This document shows positions 31,634 to 41,639 of a DNA stretch of 64,000 bases, piece after piece. Under the pieces are notes generated by a model. The model ran no database searches. It was not told the origin of the DNA and worked only from the letters and a program-made list of their open reading frames with translations. The first letter of the stretch is position 1. Each line of letters opens with the position of its first letter. Where the stretch lies: assembly GCF_032854445.1 (NCBI RefSeq), contig NC_088295.1, positions 33,014,510 through 33,078,509 of the forward strand, in the 5' to 3' direction. This DNA comes from Liolophura sinensis. Lineage: Eukaryota > Mollusca > Polyplacophora > Chitonida > Chitonidae. Position numbers and translations under genes: made by a program.

Positions 31634-31729
31634 TTTTCTCAGCTGGTTTTGCTTGCTGTAACCCAGGATATCGGCTGTAAGATCCTTGGCAGCGAGAATG
31701 TTTCAAGCGCGAAGGTCTCCATGGAGAAT
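31634..31729 (-). pseudogene. Locus B remnant of exon 23 (catalytic loop)
   Basis: ILHGDLRA, then TGA (31,703-31,705), then NILAAKDLTADILGYSK. HGD is shared with gene A, and DFG is replaced by LGY, so the kinase may have lost its metal site before this copy decayed. Confidence 0.85.
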
Positions 31730-31851
31730 CTGTAAAGAAAACCGAGGCTGTAGTTTGATGTTGTATTAACTATGGCTTATAGTGTGCATACTATGTAACC
31801 CTGGGATATACGTGCATTGTTGTATGCATCACATTACCTTTTGATCGGTCC

Positions 31852-32200
31852 CGATAGCTCAGTTGGTAGAACGTAACATTCGGGGCGATTGATCCAAGGT
31901 CTATCCTACGTCGGGTCACATGTAAGACCTTAAAAGAGGAAGTTATAAATTTCTCGCTTGGCCTTCAGTATTAAGGGGATAGTGCAACGACTGGTTGACC
32001 CATATTAGTATAATGGCTCGGGCGGGGCGGCTTACTTACCTTCGGTAAGTCGTGTCAGTAAAGCAGCACTGGATAAAAGAGCGGTATAAATCCGTCCTGC
32101 AACAAGGGGGCACATTACACACACTCTCAAGGAATCCTTCGTCGTCATATCAGTGAAATATTGTTAAGTACGACGTTAAACCTCAAGTACTCACTCACTC
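31852..32200 (+). mobile_element. SINE family 3 (tRNA-derived)
   Basis: The head TAGCTCAGTTGGTAGAACG is a near-perfect tRNA box A region, with GATTGATCCAAGGTC as a box-B-like segment. The body ends GTTAAGTACGACGTTAAACC plus a CTCACTCACT tail. It lies between locus B exon 22 and 23 remnants. Confidence 0.75.
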
Positions 32201-32328
32201 TCATAGCCTTTTGGGCCACAGGACATTGAGGAAATATCAAATCTGTGAATATTTTGTCATGCTTAGGGTTTAAATAATAAAAGGTTTTATTGCAGGATAA
32301 AAAATAAAACCAGCATCTGGTGACGTTT

Positions 32329-32492
32329 ATTCAGTTTTGACCGATGCGCCATTCCCCGGGCCACGTCTTCAGTTAATTGCAACAAATTTGTCTCTGTCAG
32401 TCCGCTGTTTGCAGCGACTCGCCTCTTCTCCCTTAGAAATGTGTGTAAATTACCATTATCCCCGAGCCCGTGCAGCATCAGAACTGTGTTAT
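32329..32492 (-). pseudogene. Locus B remnant of exon 22 (hinge)
   Basis: NTVLMLHGLGDNGNLHTFL and LTEDVARGMAH match gene A exon 22 and are open, but the donor GAGGTATAG has become AATAAACG. Confidence 0.8.
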
Positions 32493-32949
32493 CTACAACA
32501 TAAGGTTAGGTGGAATTCATGATCAGCACCTGGCACAAATCCTGTGTGGGGCTCATCCGAAAGTTTCCCAATTTACTGTTGTACACAAACCAGATTTTTG
32601 ATGTGCCTAATGACATCCTCTAATACACAAACTGAGTTATAATACAGTGTGTTTGTGAACATATCTCACCAAGGCGTAAGTCAAGTAGACATAACAATAA
32701 TACCTGAAGTGAGTATTTATAACTGAAAAAAATAACAAATCGGTTTTGACTGAAAACTTTAAGTAAAAAATTGTTTATGAGGCAAGCGTAAATATGTTAT
32801 AAATCGGGCGGGGGCCCCACTTTCTTAATGTCTACCTTCATATTGTGCATTAATGCCAAGTTGTGTAATTGGCTGATTCTTGCTCTTTATGAATCTTCCG
32901 GAAGAAATTAGTAGCAAAGTCTTCATATTTATGTATTTTACTACTAATC

Positions 32950-33041
32950 CTCTTCCAGCTCGTAACCCAAAAAGGACACAAGATTTGGATGAGCTCCGCA
33001 TGGTCGCGACTTCTTCTTGGCATCGCTCAAAACCGTAGTTA
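32950..33041 (-). pseudogene. Locus B remnant of exon 21 (helix C)
   Basis: NYGFERCQEEVATMR matches NPFERCKAEIDIMR, but the following segment is about 8 bases shorter than in gene A, giving a frameshift, and the GT donor is gone. Confidence 0.75.
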
Positions 33042-33436
33042 CTTTCAACACAGAAACTGACAAAAGTTGGCATAATGAAACAGACTGAACTTTTCTGTTA
33101 CCTGCCTTATGCTGATAAGGGAAAGGTAAGTAATCTTGATGGAAAACTAAAAACTATGCTAACACAATGATTGCGTTAGGTTTAACATTATAATTGATTG
33201 CTCGCAGAAGTCTCAAATTTCATACATTTTATACAATTTAGTACTGCCAAAAATGCACCGTTTTAAATGCAGACATAACATGGTTTAAAAGTCTCCTATT
33301 CCTTCTTTGATGTAATTCATTCGGTGATAATTTGTTAAGTTATGACTTATTACATAAACCATTACATCTGTGTGCTATTCAGATTGAGGAAAGACAGTCT
33401 GTTCACGGTTCATGGGCTGCACGAACTGATGAGTAC

Positions 33437-33614
33437 CTCTGATTATTCTCACAGCAACAGTCCACAGATTACCGTTCAGCAACTCCAAGGTTCCCTTCAC
33501 GATTTTGTGTACACCGTTACTCAAGTTGATGTTTGAGATCATTGTGCGGGATTCTGGTACCATCATGTGGCCCATGTCTTCGTAATGGCTCTCGCCAGGT
33601 TTATTTAGCCGTGG
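33437..33614 (-). pseudogene. Locus B remnant of exon 20 (N-lobe)
   Basis: Contains NLSNGVHKIVKGTLELLNG and WTVAVRIIRG, so Arg also replaces the VAIK Lys here. The acceptor CAG has become ACG and a one-base length change lies near the start. Donor GTACTC remains. Confidence 0.8.
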
Positions 33615-34415
33615 CAAAGTGATTCCATGGGATACATATTATAGATATCTACTGGAATTTATCAATATCTAGCCTCACAGAACATTTGAAAGTGAATATT
33701 ATTCAAAACGTCGGGCGTATGACATAATATACACCTCGTGGATTTGAGGTGGGAAAAGAACCTGTCTCTGTATCAAATTATGAACCTTTGGTTCTTTCTT
33801 CAGCTTGCTTTCTGAAAATATATATGAAAAAAATGTATACTGCCTATATGCTCCAGGTTTTTATATGCTCCAGGTTTTTATGTGCTCCTGGTTTTCTCAT
33901 AGCGACAGCGAAGTCAGTGGAACCGATTTGAGTTTATTAAAATATAATTTAGTAATATTGTATGATAGTTAAAAGTACATGTCGCTGGCGTTGAACATTA
34001 AGGTTTTGCATTACTTAGCAAAGTAAATACAACGTCTGACTCTAAAATCTATCTTTTCATGTTTTTCATCTTTTTTACGTTATATACGTCATCCATTATT
34101 CGTCACAAACAAAGTGTGTACAGTAGCTTTCTGCTAGATCTGTTTGCCAATTTCTGTGGAGACCTTTACTAAAAATATAGGTTTGTCCATATTACTTAAA
34201 TAGCACAGATCGTACTCGCTGGTAAATATATGGACGACTGACATGACGTGCACCTTCAGTTTCAAACATTTGACTATACATCTTTTCCATTTACCGCTGT
34301 TATTAATACCTATCATATCGTTTTTATGACACGTAATACCTCTGGTGAGGCCTGCTCTTCGTCTTGACACTTGGAGAAGATAATCAGATGATATTTGCTC
34401 GTGTAGAAAAGATAC

Positions 34416-34527
34416 TCGTCTTTGCTTGCCTTTCAAGTGACTGTGACTATAACAATGATGATAAGAACGACGACCCCACATGACATCCCGGCGGGCAGCA
34501 CTGTTGGACTGGATCCAATTTGTTGTT
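34416..34527 (-). pseudogene. Locus B remnant of the transmembrane exon
   Basis: Hydrophobic GVVVLIIIVIVTVT, then TGA at 34,433-34,435 where gene A has the basic stop-transfer residues. Acceptor TTTCCTCAG, donor GTATCT. Confidence 0.8.
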
Positions 34528-34752
34528 CTGAGGAAACAGTAGTGATGAAAATTTGTGGCTGTTGGAAAATTGCACCTTCACATGTCCAAATAATACATAA
34601 TAATCAGAGATTTATTTGGTAAGATGATAAGACAACAGGAATTTCTGTTAACTAGAACTTGGGAAGAGTAAATCCCCTGGGTTTTACGGGCAACATACAA
34701 TGTGTGATTAAGTGTAAGATACGTCAAATGATATAAAGAAAGACCACAGTAC

Positions 34753-34826
34753 CTGGGGTAGCTTTATAACCATGAATGTGGTCCGTTTCGGTGCAGCCGC
34801 CATGAGTGCATGCAAATACCTTCACA
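34753..34826 (-). pseudogene. Locus B remnant of exon 17
   Basis: VKVFACTHGGCTETDHIHGY: open, same length (74 bases) and same phases as gene A exon 17, with both cysteines kept. The best-preserved remnant. Confidence 0.85.
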
Positions 34827-35254
34827 CTGAACGTAAAGGCCAAACAGCATGTCCATGGAACACGTGGGTGAAACAGTATATATACTTAATATACAAGTAG
34901 AACAACATTTCAATGGACATATAAGTGCAAGAACATGTACACTGAACGTTTAAATAGAACATTATGTACACTACTGAAATATGCACGTAAAACTGCGTGA
35001 AATAGACTGTATTGCTTTATGCAGTAATGTCTGTAAAGGTTTGCAAGACCCGGTGAGTTAGAAATGTTAATTTAAAAATACTCCTTCTAACCTTTTTATC
35101 AAGTCTGTAGGCCTACATAAAATTAATGATGGTGTAACCTTAGAACAAGAGATCATTTTAGCAATTTTGTAGTACATTTTAAATGTTAAGCTGATAACAC
35201 CAAAGTGAGGAAACGTTTCATTGTTTCATGTCTAGCTGCTTGGACGTTAGACAA

Positions 35255-35378
35255 GTAAAGACGTCTGATATAATAATGTCCAGGAACTTTGTCTACACAA
35301 AACGCCATACCTGTATTGTCTGGCCGGCTGTATATTGGATGAAAGGCCATGTTTCCTTTCTTCACCGGTTCATTAAAA
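35255..35378 (-). pseudogene. Locus B remnant of exon 16
   Basis: Begins TTAATGAACCGG against ATAATGAGCAAG in gene A; TCA has become TGA at 35,362-35,364 and the NGPLKP region is no longer readable. The most decayed of the remnants. Confidence 0.6.
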
Positions 35379-35520
35379 CTGAAAAAAATATATTATACAC
35401 AACTCCCATTTATATTGAGTCCGTAAAATTGTTGTGAAAGAAGATGATGATGAAAGAGTAATTTTGTTGATTGACTGGTCTAAAGTTGAGAAGGAAAATA
35501 TATATAAAACACCTACTTAC

Positions 35521-35640
35521 AAGGTTGAAAAGACCAATCAATGCAAGTAGCTCTGTATGGAATACTAAAGTCTTAGCTGTATGTTTCGTGCCAGTTCGCG
35601 TACATCTTGCAGTATGCATCCATCAATTTGGAGAAGTCGG
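35521..35640 (-). pseudogene. Locus B remnant of exon 15
   Basis: Reads YCKMYANWHETYS, stop (AAA to TAA, 35,573-35,575), DFSIPYRATCIDWSF. Donor GTAAGT is intact. Confidence 0.8.
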
Positions 35641-36045
35641 CTCTAGAAATAGTGAAAGGAGAACAAACCACTGGGTTTTGGAAAGCAACTTATATAAATT
35701 TGGACATGTTCATCTGAAAAGGGAGATCAATGCCCATGCTGTATTACAGGAAGGCAAGTGTTCCTCAAGACACTTTATCTTTACGGCTGTCTTTACCAGC
35801 CTAGCAGGCTGTTATATGATGATGACGAGAGCTCACTCTAAGCACGTTAGCCGTGTCTCTTCTGTGGAAAGTGGTTTATAAGCGTCAATATTTATCAAGT
35901 GTTTATCAGCATCCCATGTATCTAGTAACCAACACGGTATTACTCCAGTAAAACCTGTGATCTTCAGATGGCAATAAAAATCTTCAAGTTTTTTTGTTTC
36001 TGTTTTTTTTTTATTCTAGACAAAGCACAAACCGCAGTAATCTGC

Positions 36046-36219
36046 CTGCTTTAATAGAACTCTGGGTTACTGTTAAGCCGTGGTCGACGATTTCTCCGTT
36101 GGAGTCATCAGTGAAGATGTCCGTTCTGAAATTCAGCTGGAAGGTGTGGGCAGATTAGGGGTCGGGTTTTTTTGTGAAGATTTCCGGGCATATCACGCAC
36201 TCAATGGGCTCTGCTGAAG
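36046..36219 (-). pseudogene. Locus B remnant of exon 14
   Basis: Reads PIECVICPEIFTKKP, then a stop (CAA to TAA, 36,155-36,157), then FQLNFRTDIFTDDSNGEIVD. The donor is GC instead of GT. Confidence 0.8.
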
Positions 36220-36282
36220 CTATGTCATGGTGAAAACATCTTGAGTTTATTTGATTGGAGTATGCACGGTGTGTAATATGAA

Positions 36283-36560
36283 ATGAATGAATGAACGCTT
36301 GGGGTTTAACGTCGTACATAAGAATTTTTCAGTCATATGACGACTCATTAGGTTTGTCTACACATACTGTATCTCCTTGTGGCGGGGCGAGCCCATGCCG
36401 TGGAGACACAAAAGTGCCAAAGTGCTGACACCCTTAAAATATCAGGCCGAAGACACCAGGGATGACACTCCATCCAATAGTATATACATATTCTGACATC
36501 GGGCCAACCAATCCTGTTTTCTTGCTCTAATGCGCCAAGCAAGGGAGCAACAAGGACCAT
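36283..36560 (-). mobile_element. SINE family 3, reverse
   Basis: The reversed tail TTTAACGTCGTACATAAGAA with GTCATATGACGAC, then TGTGGCGGGGCGAGCC and further family-3-like body. Inserted just outside locus B exon 14. The outer boundary is approximate. Confidence 0.6.
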
Positions 36561-36626
36561 TTTTAAAGTATTTGGTATGATTTTTTTTTATTATTATTCT
36601 ATTTACTAGCACCTTAGTTTTTTAAA

Positions 36627-36643
36627 ACTTTTCTAAAAAAAAT

Positions 36644-36723
<80 letters not shown>

Positions 36724-36740
36724 ATTTTTTTTAGAAAAGT
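36627..36740. repeat. Perfect 114-bp palindrome with a (TA)n core
   Basis: Arms ACTTTTCTAAAAAAAATTAT and its exact reverse complement flank about 66 bases of alternating AT. The whole could extrude as a cruciform or fold as a hairpin. Confidence 0.9.
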
Positions 36741-37069
36741 GGAAATACACAAAACATTATGGAGATAATATTTATACTTAGATAAAATAATGGAATAAAA
36801 CATTACCTTCTGTTAAAGTGTTTAAATGTTTAATATCACTGTGGTAATGTATACTTGCTTAATATATAAAGGTAACCAAATAGTAGGAATTTCACTGAGC
36901 AAACTGTAGCGAAGCTTCAAACCTGACATCTTTAACATCTGTACACGTATACTGGTATATTAACTCACCAAAATGGAAATACACACTTGCTATATTGATT
37001 TCTCAATCTTTCAGTTATATTGAATGTATATAAGATGAATGTCTGACACTTCTCTATCATATTTAATTT

Positions 37070-37225
37070 GTTTGATTGGTGTTTTACGCCGTACTCAAGA
37101 ATATTTCACTTATATGACAGCGGCCAGCATTGTGGTGGGAGGAAACCGGACAAAGCCCGGGAAACCGATGACCCTCAGAAAGTTGCTCACAGACCTTCCC
37201 ATGTACGACCGGAGAGAATGTCTCT
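37070..37225 (-). mobile_element. SINE family 1, reverse, partial
   Basis: TTGGTGTTTTACGCCGTACT, then CACTTATATGACAGCGGCC and GGTGGGAGGAAACCGGACAA to CAGACCTTCCCATGTACGAC. Head missing. Confidence 0.8.
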
Positions 37226-38446
37226 ACCGTACAAAACACACTACAAAATATGCAAAAGGATACTTTTCGACCAGATGTTATGTTTTCACAACCAACGAAT
37301 TTATATTAGTCTGCAGTGCAATAAAACGGTACGATAAATTGTCGCATGTGAACTTGTGAAATACATTCAGCTTTTGTTTGTGAGTGAGATGGTTGGGATT
37401 TATTAAGGTGAACAAAATGCAATGAAGCATCAAAATGGATGAACTATTAATCCCTATGACAAGAACAAGTTTACAATACCGATACATATTTCCAGAATCT
37501 ACACTTTGTTTACAATGACTCTAAAGTCATAAACACCGAAGCCTCGAGCGCGAGGGCTATACTGTTCAGGCCAACCCAAGAACAAATAAAAAAAACTATA
37601 ATAACAATGTTTAAAGATGGGGTTCGTAACAGGACATTTACAATTTACCAATACCATACGCTTATGCATATTAAGTAGATGCCAATCAGATTATACAGAA
37701 TAACATGTATGCTACCGTACCTACAATGGCCAATGAGACCAGTGCGTGTAGCACTATCGGTCACTCATAGAAAAGCTGTCGTTTTGAAACCCGCCGCGTA
37801 GTTAGGGAGTAGAAATACCGCTAAAACTAGTGAAGTGAGAAATGATCAGTTGTGACGTCATTGGTAACTTGAATTCGGTGAACAATTGATGAACTTTCTC
37901 ACACATCATTGAAAGATTTTCACCCACACAGCGGTATAAGCACATGGATGAATGTATGATGTGATCTCAAAATATGCTGAGGTGTGAGGTGACTTACAGC
38001 AAGATGCTTTGTTTTGGTGTTTCTCTCAGATGAACTATGAATTTCCCATCACATTGTCATGAGGTTAACCTCTACAGGCTTTACATGTATGAAAACAAGA
38101 AAAAAAATACAGAGAAAGAAATGCCTGGGACGAATGATGTGTGAGATGACAACTGCACACCTCTTTGTGACTACAGGTTGTTCCTAAAAACCTAATGACT
38201 CTTCGTAATATCATTGAAGTAGTGGTAAGTAGCACGTAAAAACCACAGCATACATACATACATACCTTAGAAACCTTAGACTGGGCTTTAATCACAAGTC
38301 CAAAGGTTCAGATTCTTCACATTCCATCCAATCAGACAGATTTACAATGGAACATCGTGACTTTTATCGGGTGAATTATTGTGATGAAACATGCTGAAAG
38401 GCATTCACACATGTGACCTTCCTGAAAGATTGGAGATTACAAGTAG
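37226..38446. other. Locus B upstream flank with gene A intron homology
   Basis: About 37,600-38,200 resembles gene A intron 9 (15,370-15,900). No FN3 exon could be read here, so the ectodomain exons of locus B appear to be lost. Confidence 0.55.
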
Positions 38447-39170
38447 CCATCACGTTAACCGTATTGTCAGAGCAACTCTTCGGGCCTTGAACTAACCTCT
38501 AGCTTTAGATCCACCTGAAGCACCAAGTCAAGGGAAAATACCAATACATATAGCCATCAGGTTAACCGTATTGTCAAGCCAAACCTCTAGCCCTAGATCC
38601 ACCTGAAGCACCAAGTCAAGGGAAAATACCAATACATATAGCCATCAGGTTAACCGTATTGTCAAGCCAAACCTCTAGCCCTAGATCCACCTGAAGCACC
38701 AAGCCAAGGGAAAATACCAATACATATAGCCATCAGGTTAACCGTATTGTCAAGCCAAACCTCTAGCCCTAGATCCACCTGAAGCACCAAGTCAAGGGAA
38801 AATACCAATACATATAGCCATCAGGTTAACCGTATTGTCAAGCCAAACCTCTAGCCCTAGATCCACCTGAAGCACCAAGTCAATTGAAAATACCAATACA
38901 TATAGCCATCAGGTTAACCGCATTGTCAAGCCAAACCTCTAGCCCTAGATCCACCTGAAGCACCAAGTCAAGGGAAAATACCAATACATATAGCCATCAG
39001 GTTAATCGTATTGTCAAGCCAAACCTCTAGCCCTAGATCCACCTGAGGCACCAAGTCAATTGAAAATACCAATACATATAGCCATCAGGTTAACCGTATT
39101 GTCAAGCCAAACCTCTAGCCCTAGATCCACCTCTAGCACTAGGTCAAGGGGGAATACCAATACATATAAA
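38447..39170. repeat. 88-bp minisatellite, about 8 units
   Basis: Units start at 38,447 (longer, divergent first unit), 38,554, 38,642, 38,730, 38,818, 38,906, 38,994 and 39,082, each beginning CCATCAGGTTAACCGTATTG and holding CCTAGATCCACCTGAAGC. Inner units differ at only a few bases (for example AAGTCAAGGG or AAGTCAATTG), suggesting recent spread by unequal exchange. Confidence 0.95.
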
Positions 39171-39743
39171 ACTGTGTACCTATATCCATGCATCTGCGAT
39201 AATGTGGTAAAATGCAAAGGACCCTTTTTTCATTATTAATTGAGAGTAAAAATATCGTATTGTGCCATAAGTTTGCCTGTTATGGTAGATGGGAGATAAC
39301 TCAGGGTTTAATGGCATAAGCATTACGCAATCTCAATTCACTATGCTGTAAGGGACACTCCCAGCGTTCAATACAACTCTTCCAGTAAATTTTCTCACTG
39401 CAACAGAGATTTTGTCAGTAATTGAAATGGCTCTATTCACGGTTCATTTTGTTGACATTGTTGGTCATTCTTGCTAGAATGCTAGATATTGATTTTAAGT
39501 AGCATTTACTACAGGAATGTAAGTTCATCAACTCAAAAAGTGCAGTTCAGGGGACATAACTCTTCTGTACAAGTTAGTCTATAGTGACGATGTATATGAT
39601 AAAGGATCAGGTAAATTACTGCTGTAGTTAATGAGAACTGACAAAGTTCTCTAAGTGTGATGCATAGACCTGAAAACGGGGTCTTCATTAAAAAGTTAGT
39701 TATAAAGCTGTTCAGATATCGTCACAAGGACCCATGAACAAAG

Positions 39744-40009
39744 GCCCCCGTGGCTCATTTCGTTAGCGCGCTATCGAAGCGTAATGACTTAGGAGCATCT
39801 CACCAATGCGGCCGTTGTGAGTTCAAGTCCAGCTCATGTGCTTCCTCTCCGGCCTTCTCTGGGAAGGTCTTTCAGCAACCTGCAGATGGTCGTGGATTTC
39901 CCCCGGGCTCTGCCCGGTTTCCACTCACCATAATGCTGGCCGCCGTCATATAAGTGAAATATTCTTGAGTACGCCGTAAAACACCAATCAAATAAATAAA
40001 TAAACAAAG
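39744..40009 (+). mobile_element. SINE family 1, full length
   Basis: Head GCCCCCGTGGCTCATTTCG, box-B-like GAGTTCAAGTCC, full body, tail TATTCTTGAGTACGCCGTAA and (AAAT)n. AACAAAG occurs at both ends (39,737-39,743 and 40,003-40,009), a likely target site duplication. Best reference copy of the family in this window. Confidence 0.85.
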
Positions 40010-40883
40010 AGAATGGGACTGAATAAACAATCAAATCGTGTTCCTAGTGGAGTAGCTTACCGTGAGGAGCGGCTATGGAGTAGTTTACCGTGAGGAGCGG
40101 CTATGGTACCGAAGTAGACAGTAGTTTACCCCACGCGTATTCACAGAGAAAAGGTTCAGAAAAACCCATGCCCGAGGCATTCGCAGTCCAGATGTAATTT
40201 GATAAAGCTCTGCTTCAGAAAGCCAAGACACAGGGTAAAAGGCGTCACTGTCATGGTTTCTGTGATGTTTTCATGACCATATTTATGGTGGCGTTTGCTA
40301 AATTCATCTAGTGTCTTACCGCGATTTCTTCCTATTCTACAGCATTTTGTTGACATTGTTGGTCATTCTGGCTTACTTGTAAGAAACACGTGCGCCACAT
40401 GTGGGAAAATATGTGTATAAAATGAACCAGATTATGACAATAGTAATAACCGTTTGTTGTTGAAATTGAACATCCAAAGTTTGTCTTTTTCCAGAGCGTC
40501 TCTCGTAGCTCTCGAGACTGGGTGAACTAGAACTAGCACGAAGATGACATGGAAATGGTTGGTAACCATGAAAAAGGGTTTAGTATTGTACAGTATTTTG
40601 ATTTTACCCATTATATATACTTTGATCCAGTTTAGACCAAGTTAAATTTGGGGACTGTGAACTTGGGGGAGTTTTGAGAGATGTGGGAATTGTAATAGAA
40701 CGAGTATTCCACTACACATGTTTAACTTCACAGAAATTTATTTTAATCTTACCTGTAGTCATCCCATGCACAAAGGCATCTGGAAATATGTGAAAAACAG
40801 AGCAAGCAATGAGGTTTACTTTGCTGTGAAGTATTTTATATTTATTCCCGCTATAAAAACTGTACAGTATAACCGCTAATGTT

Positions 40884-41639
40884 TGTTATGTGCACGACTG
40901 CCGTCAGTTTCTAAATTTAGCTTGCCATTGTTTACATACGCTGAGTTCGGCGCCTGCTGTCTGCCTCTGCCTTAGAGTGTTCCAGAATGCGCGCAGTTCG
41001 GTGTCTGTTTGTTTACATCAAGTGTTCAGGAATTTTCTTATTCTGGACAATTCCACCAGGCTATATAAGACCTATGAGAGCAGGTCAAACGGAGGGAACA
41101 GAGAACGGAGAATTATTGAGAGTTTTGGATGCTTTCGCTGTGTATTATTTTAGTAGGCCTTTTGTGCTGAATTTTGGTGTCTTTATAGCCTTTGGCTTTG
41201 TTATATCCTATCTCCACCCAGCACCTGTTCAGTCTGAACTTTTGTTTGTGCTCTTGTATACACAGTGCTTATTAGTACACGGACCCTGTCTGTGGAATTT
41301 TGTGTATATTTCGTCATACACTCAGTTATACTGTGGATTTTCCCTCTTGTGAATTTGCCTCTGAGCATTTATGCCTGTGTGGAATATATTGTGGAATATA
41401 TGCGTCGGGGTTTGGACTTGACATTGTAAGTACCTTAGTATTTGTATAGATACTGCTATCCTTTCTTGTTAAACTTAAGTACTTTAGTATTTGTATAAGT
41501 CTTATTATCTGTTCTTGTTAAGCTAATAAATTGTTGTAAAATAAAATCTGCTGGTTTTGGTTACTTTTTTGTGCGGCTAAACTGTCATGTATTTCGAACA
41601 AGCCATCTCTTTATAATACAGACAGTTTGGGTCGTAACA
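40884..41639 (+). mobile_element. Solo LTR, copy 1
   Basis: 756 bases bounded by TGTTATG and CGTAACA, with TATA box CTATATAA at 41,061-41,068 and AATAAA at 41,525-41,530. TGTT is found directly outside both ends (40,880-40,883 and 41,640-41,643), a 4-bp target duplication. No internal retroviral-type region is attached, so this is a solo LTR left by LTR-LTR recombination. TG...CA ends and a 4-bp duplication suit a Ty3/Gypsy-type element. Confidence 0.85.

Larger units (their letters stand above)
30576..36219 (-). pseudogene. Locus B: decayed paralogue of the gene A receptor
   Basis: Ten exon remnants in the same order as gene A, from the membrane-proximal domain to the C-lobe. In-frame stops at 36,155-36,157, 35,573-35,575, 35,362-35,364, 34,433-34,435 and 31,703-31,705; an indel frameshift in the helix C and last C-lobe remnants; splice sites lost at several borders. 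The FN3 stack, the juxtamembrane exon and some C-lobe exons were not found. The independent lesions make a translated full receptor impossible. A short transcript or antisense role cannot be excluded. Confidence 0.85.

Noticed and set aside
31852-31925. A tRNA gene suggested by TAGCTCAGTTGGTAGAACG
   Set aside because: The 3' half does not fold as a normal acceptor/T arm and it continues into a SINE body and tail, so it is the head of a SINE.
34134-34481. A 115-codon minus-strand open frame
   Set aside because: It overlaps the locus B transmembrane remnant in another frame; the exon reading with splice sites explains the region better.
35471-35881. A 136-codon plus-strand open frame
   Set aside because: It is antisense to the locus B exon 15 remnant and shows no domain; a shadow frame.
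38447-39170. CRISPR-like array
   Set aside because: Units are contiguous 88-bp tandem repeats without unique spacers, in a eukaryotic context.
40751-40781. Possible 31-base phase 1-1 linker exon on the minus strand (AFVHGMTT)
   Set aside because: Borders fit, but it is too short and isolated, with no neighbouring receptor exon readable around it.
40987-41352. A 121-codon plus-strand open frame, echoed by a longer minus-strand one at 45,405-45,869
   Set aside because: Both lie inside the solo LTRs and follow LTR sequence including TATA and poly(A) parts; no domain recognised.
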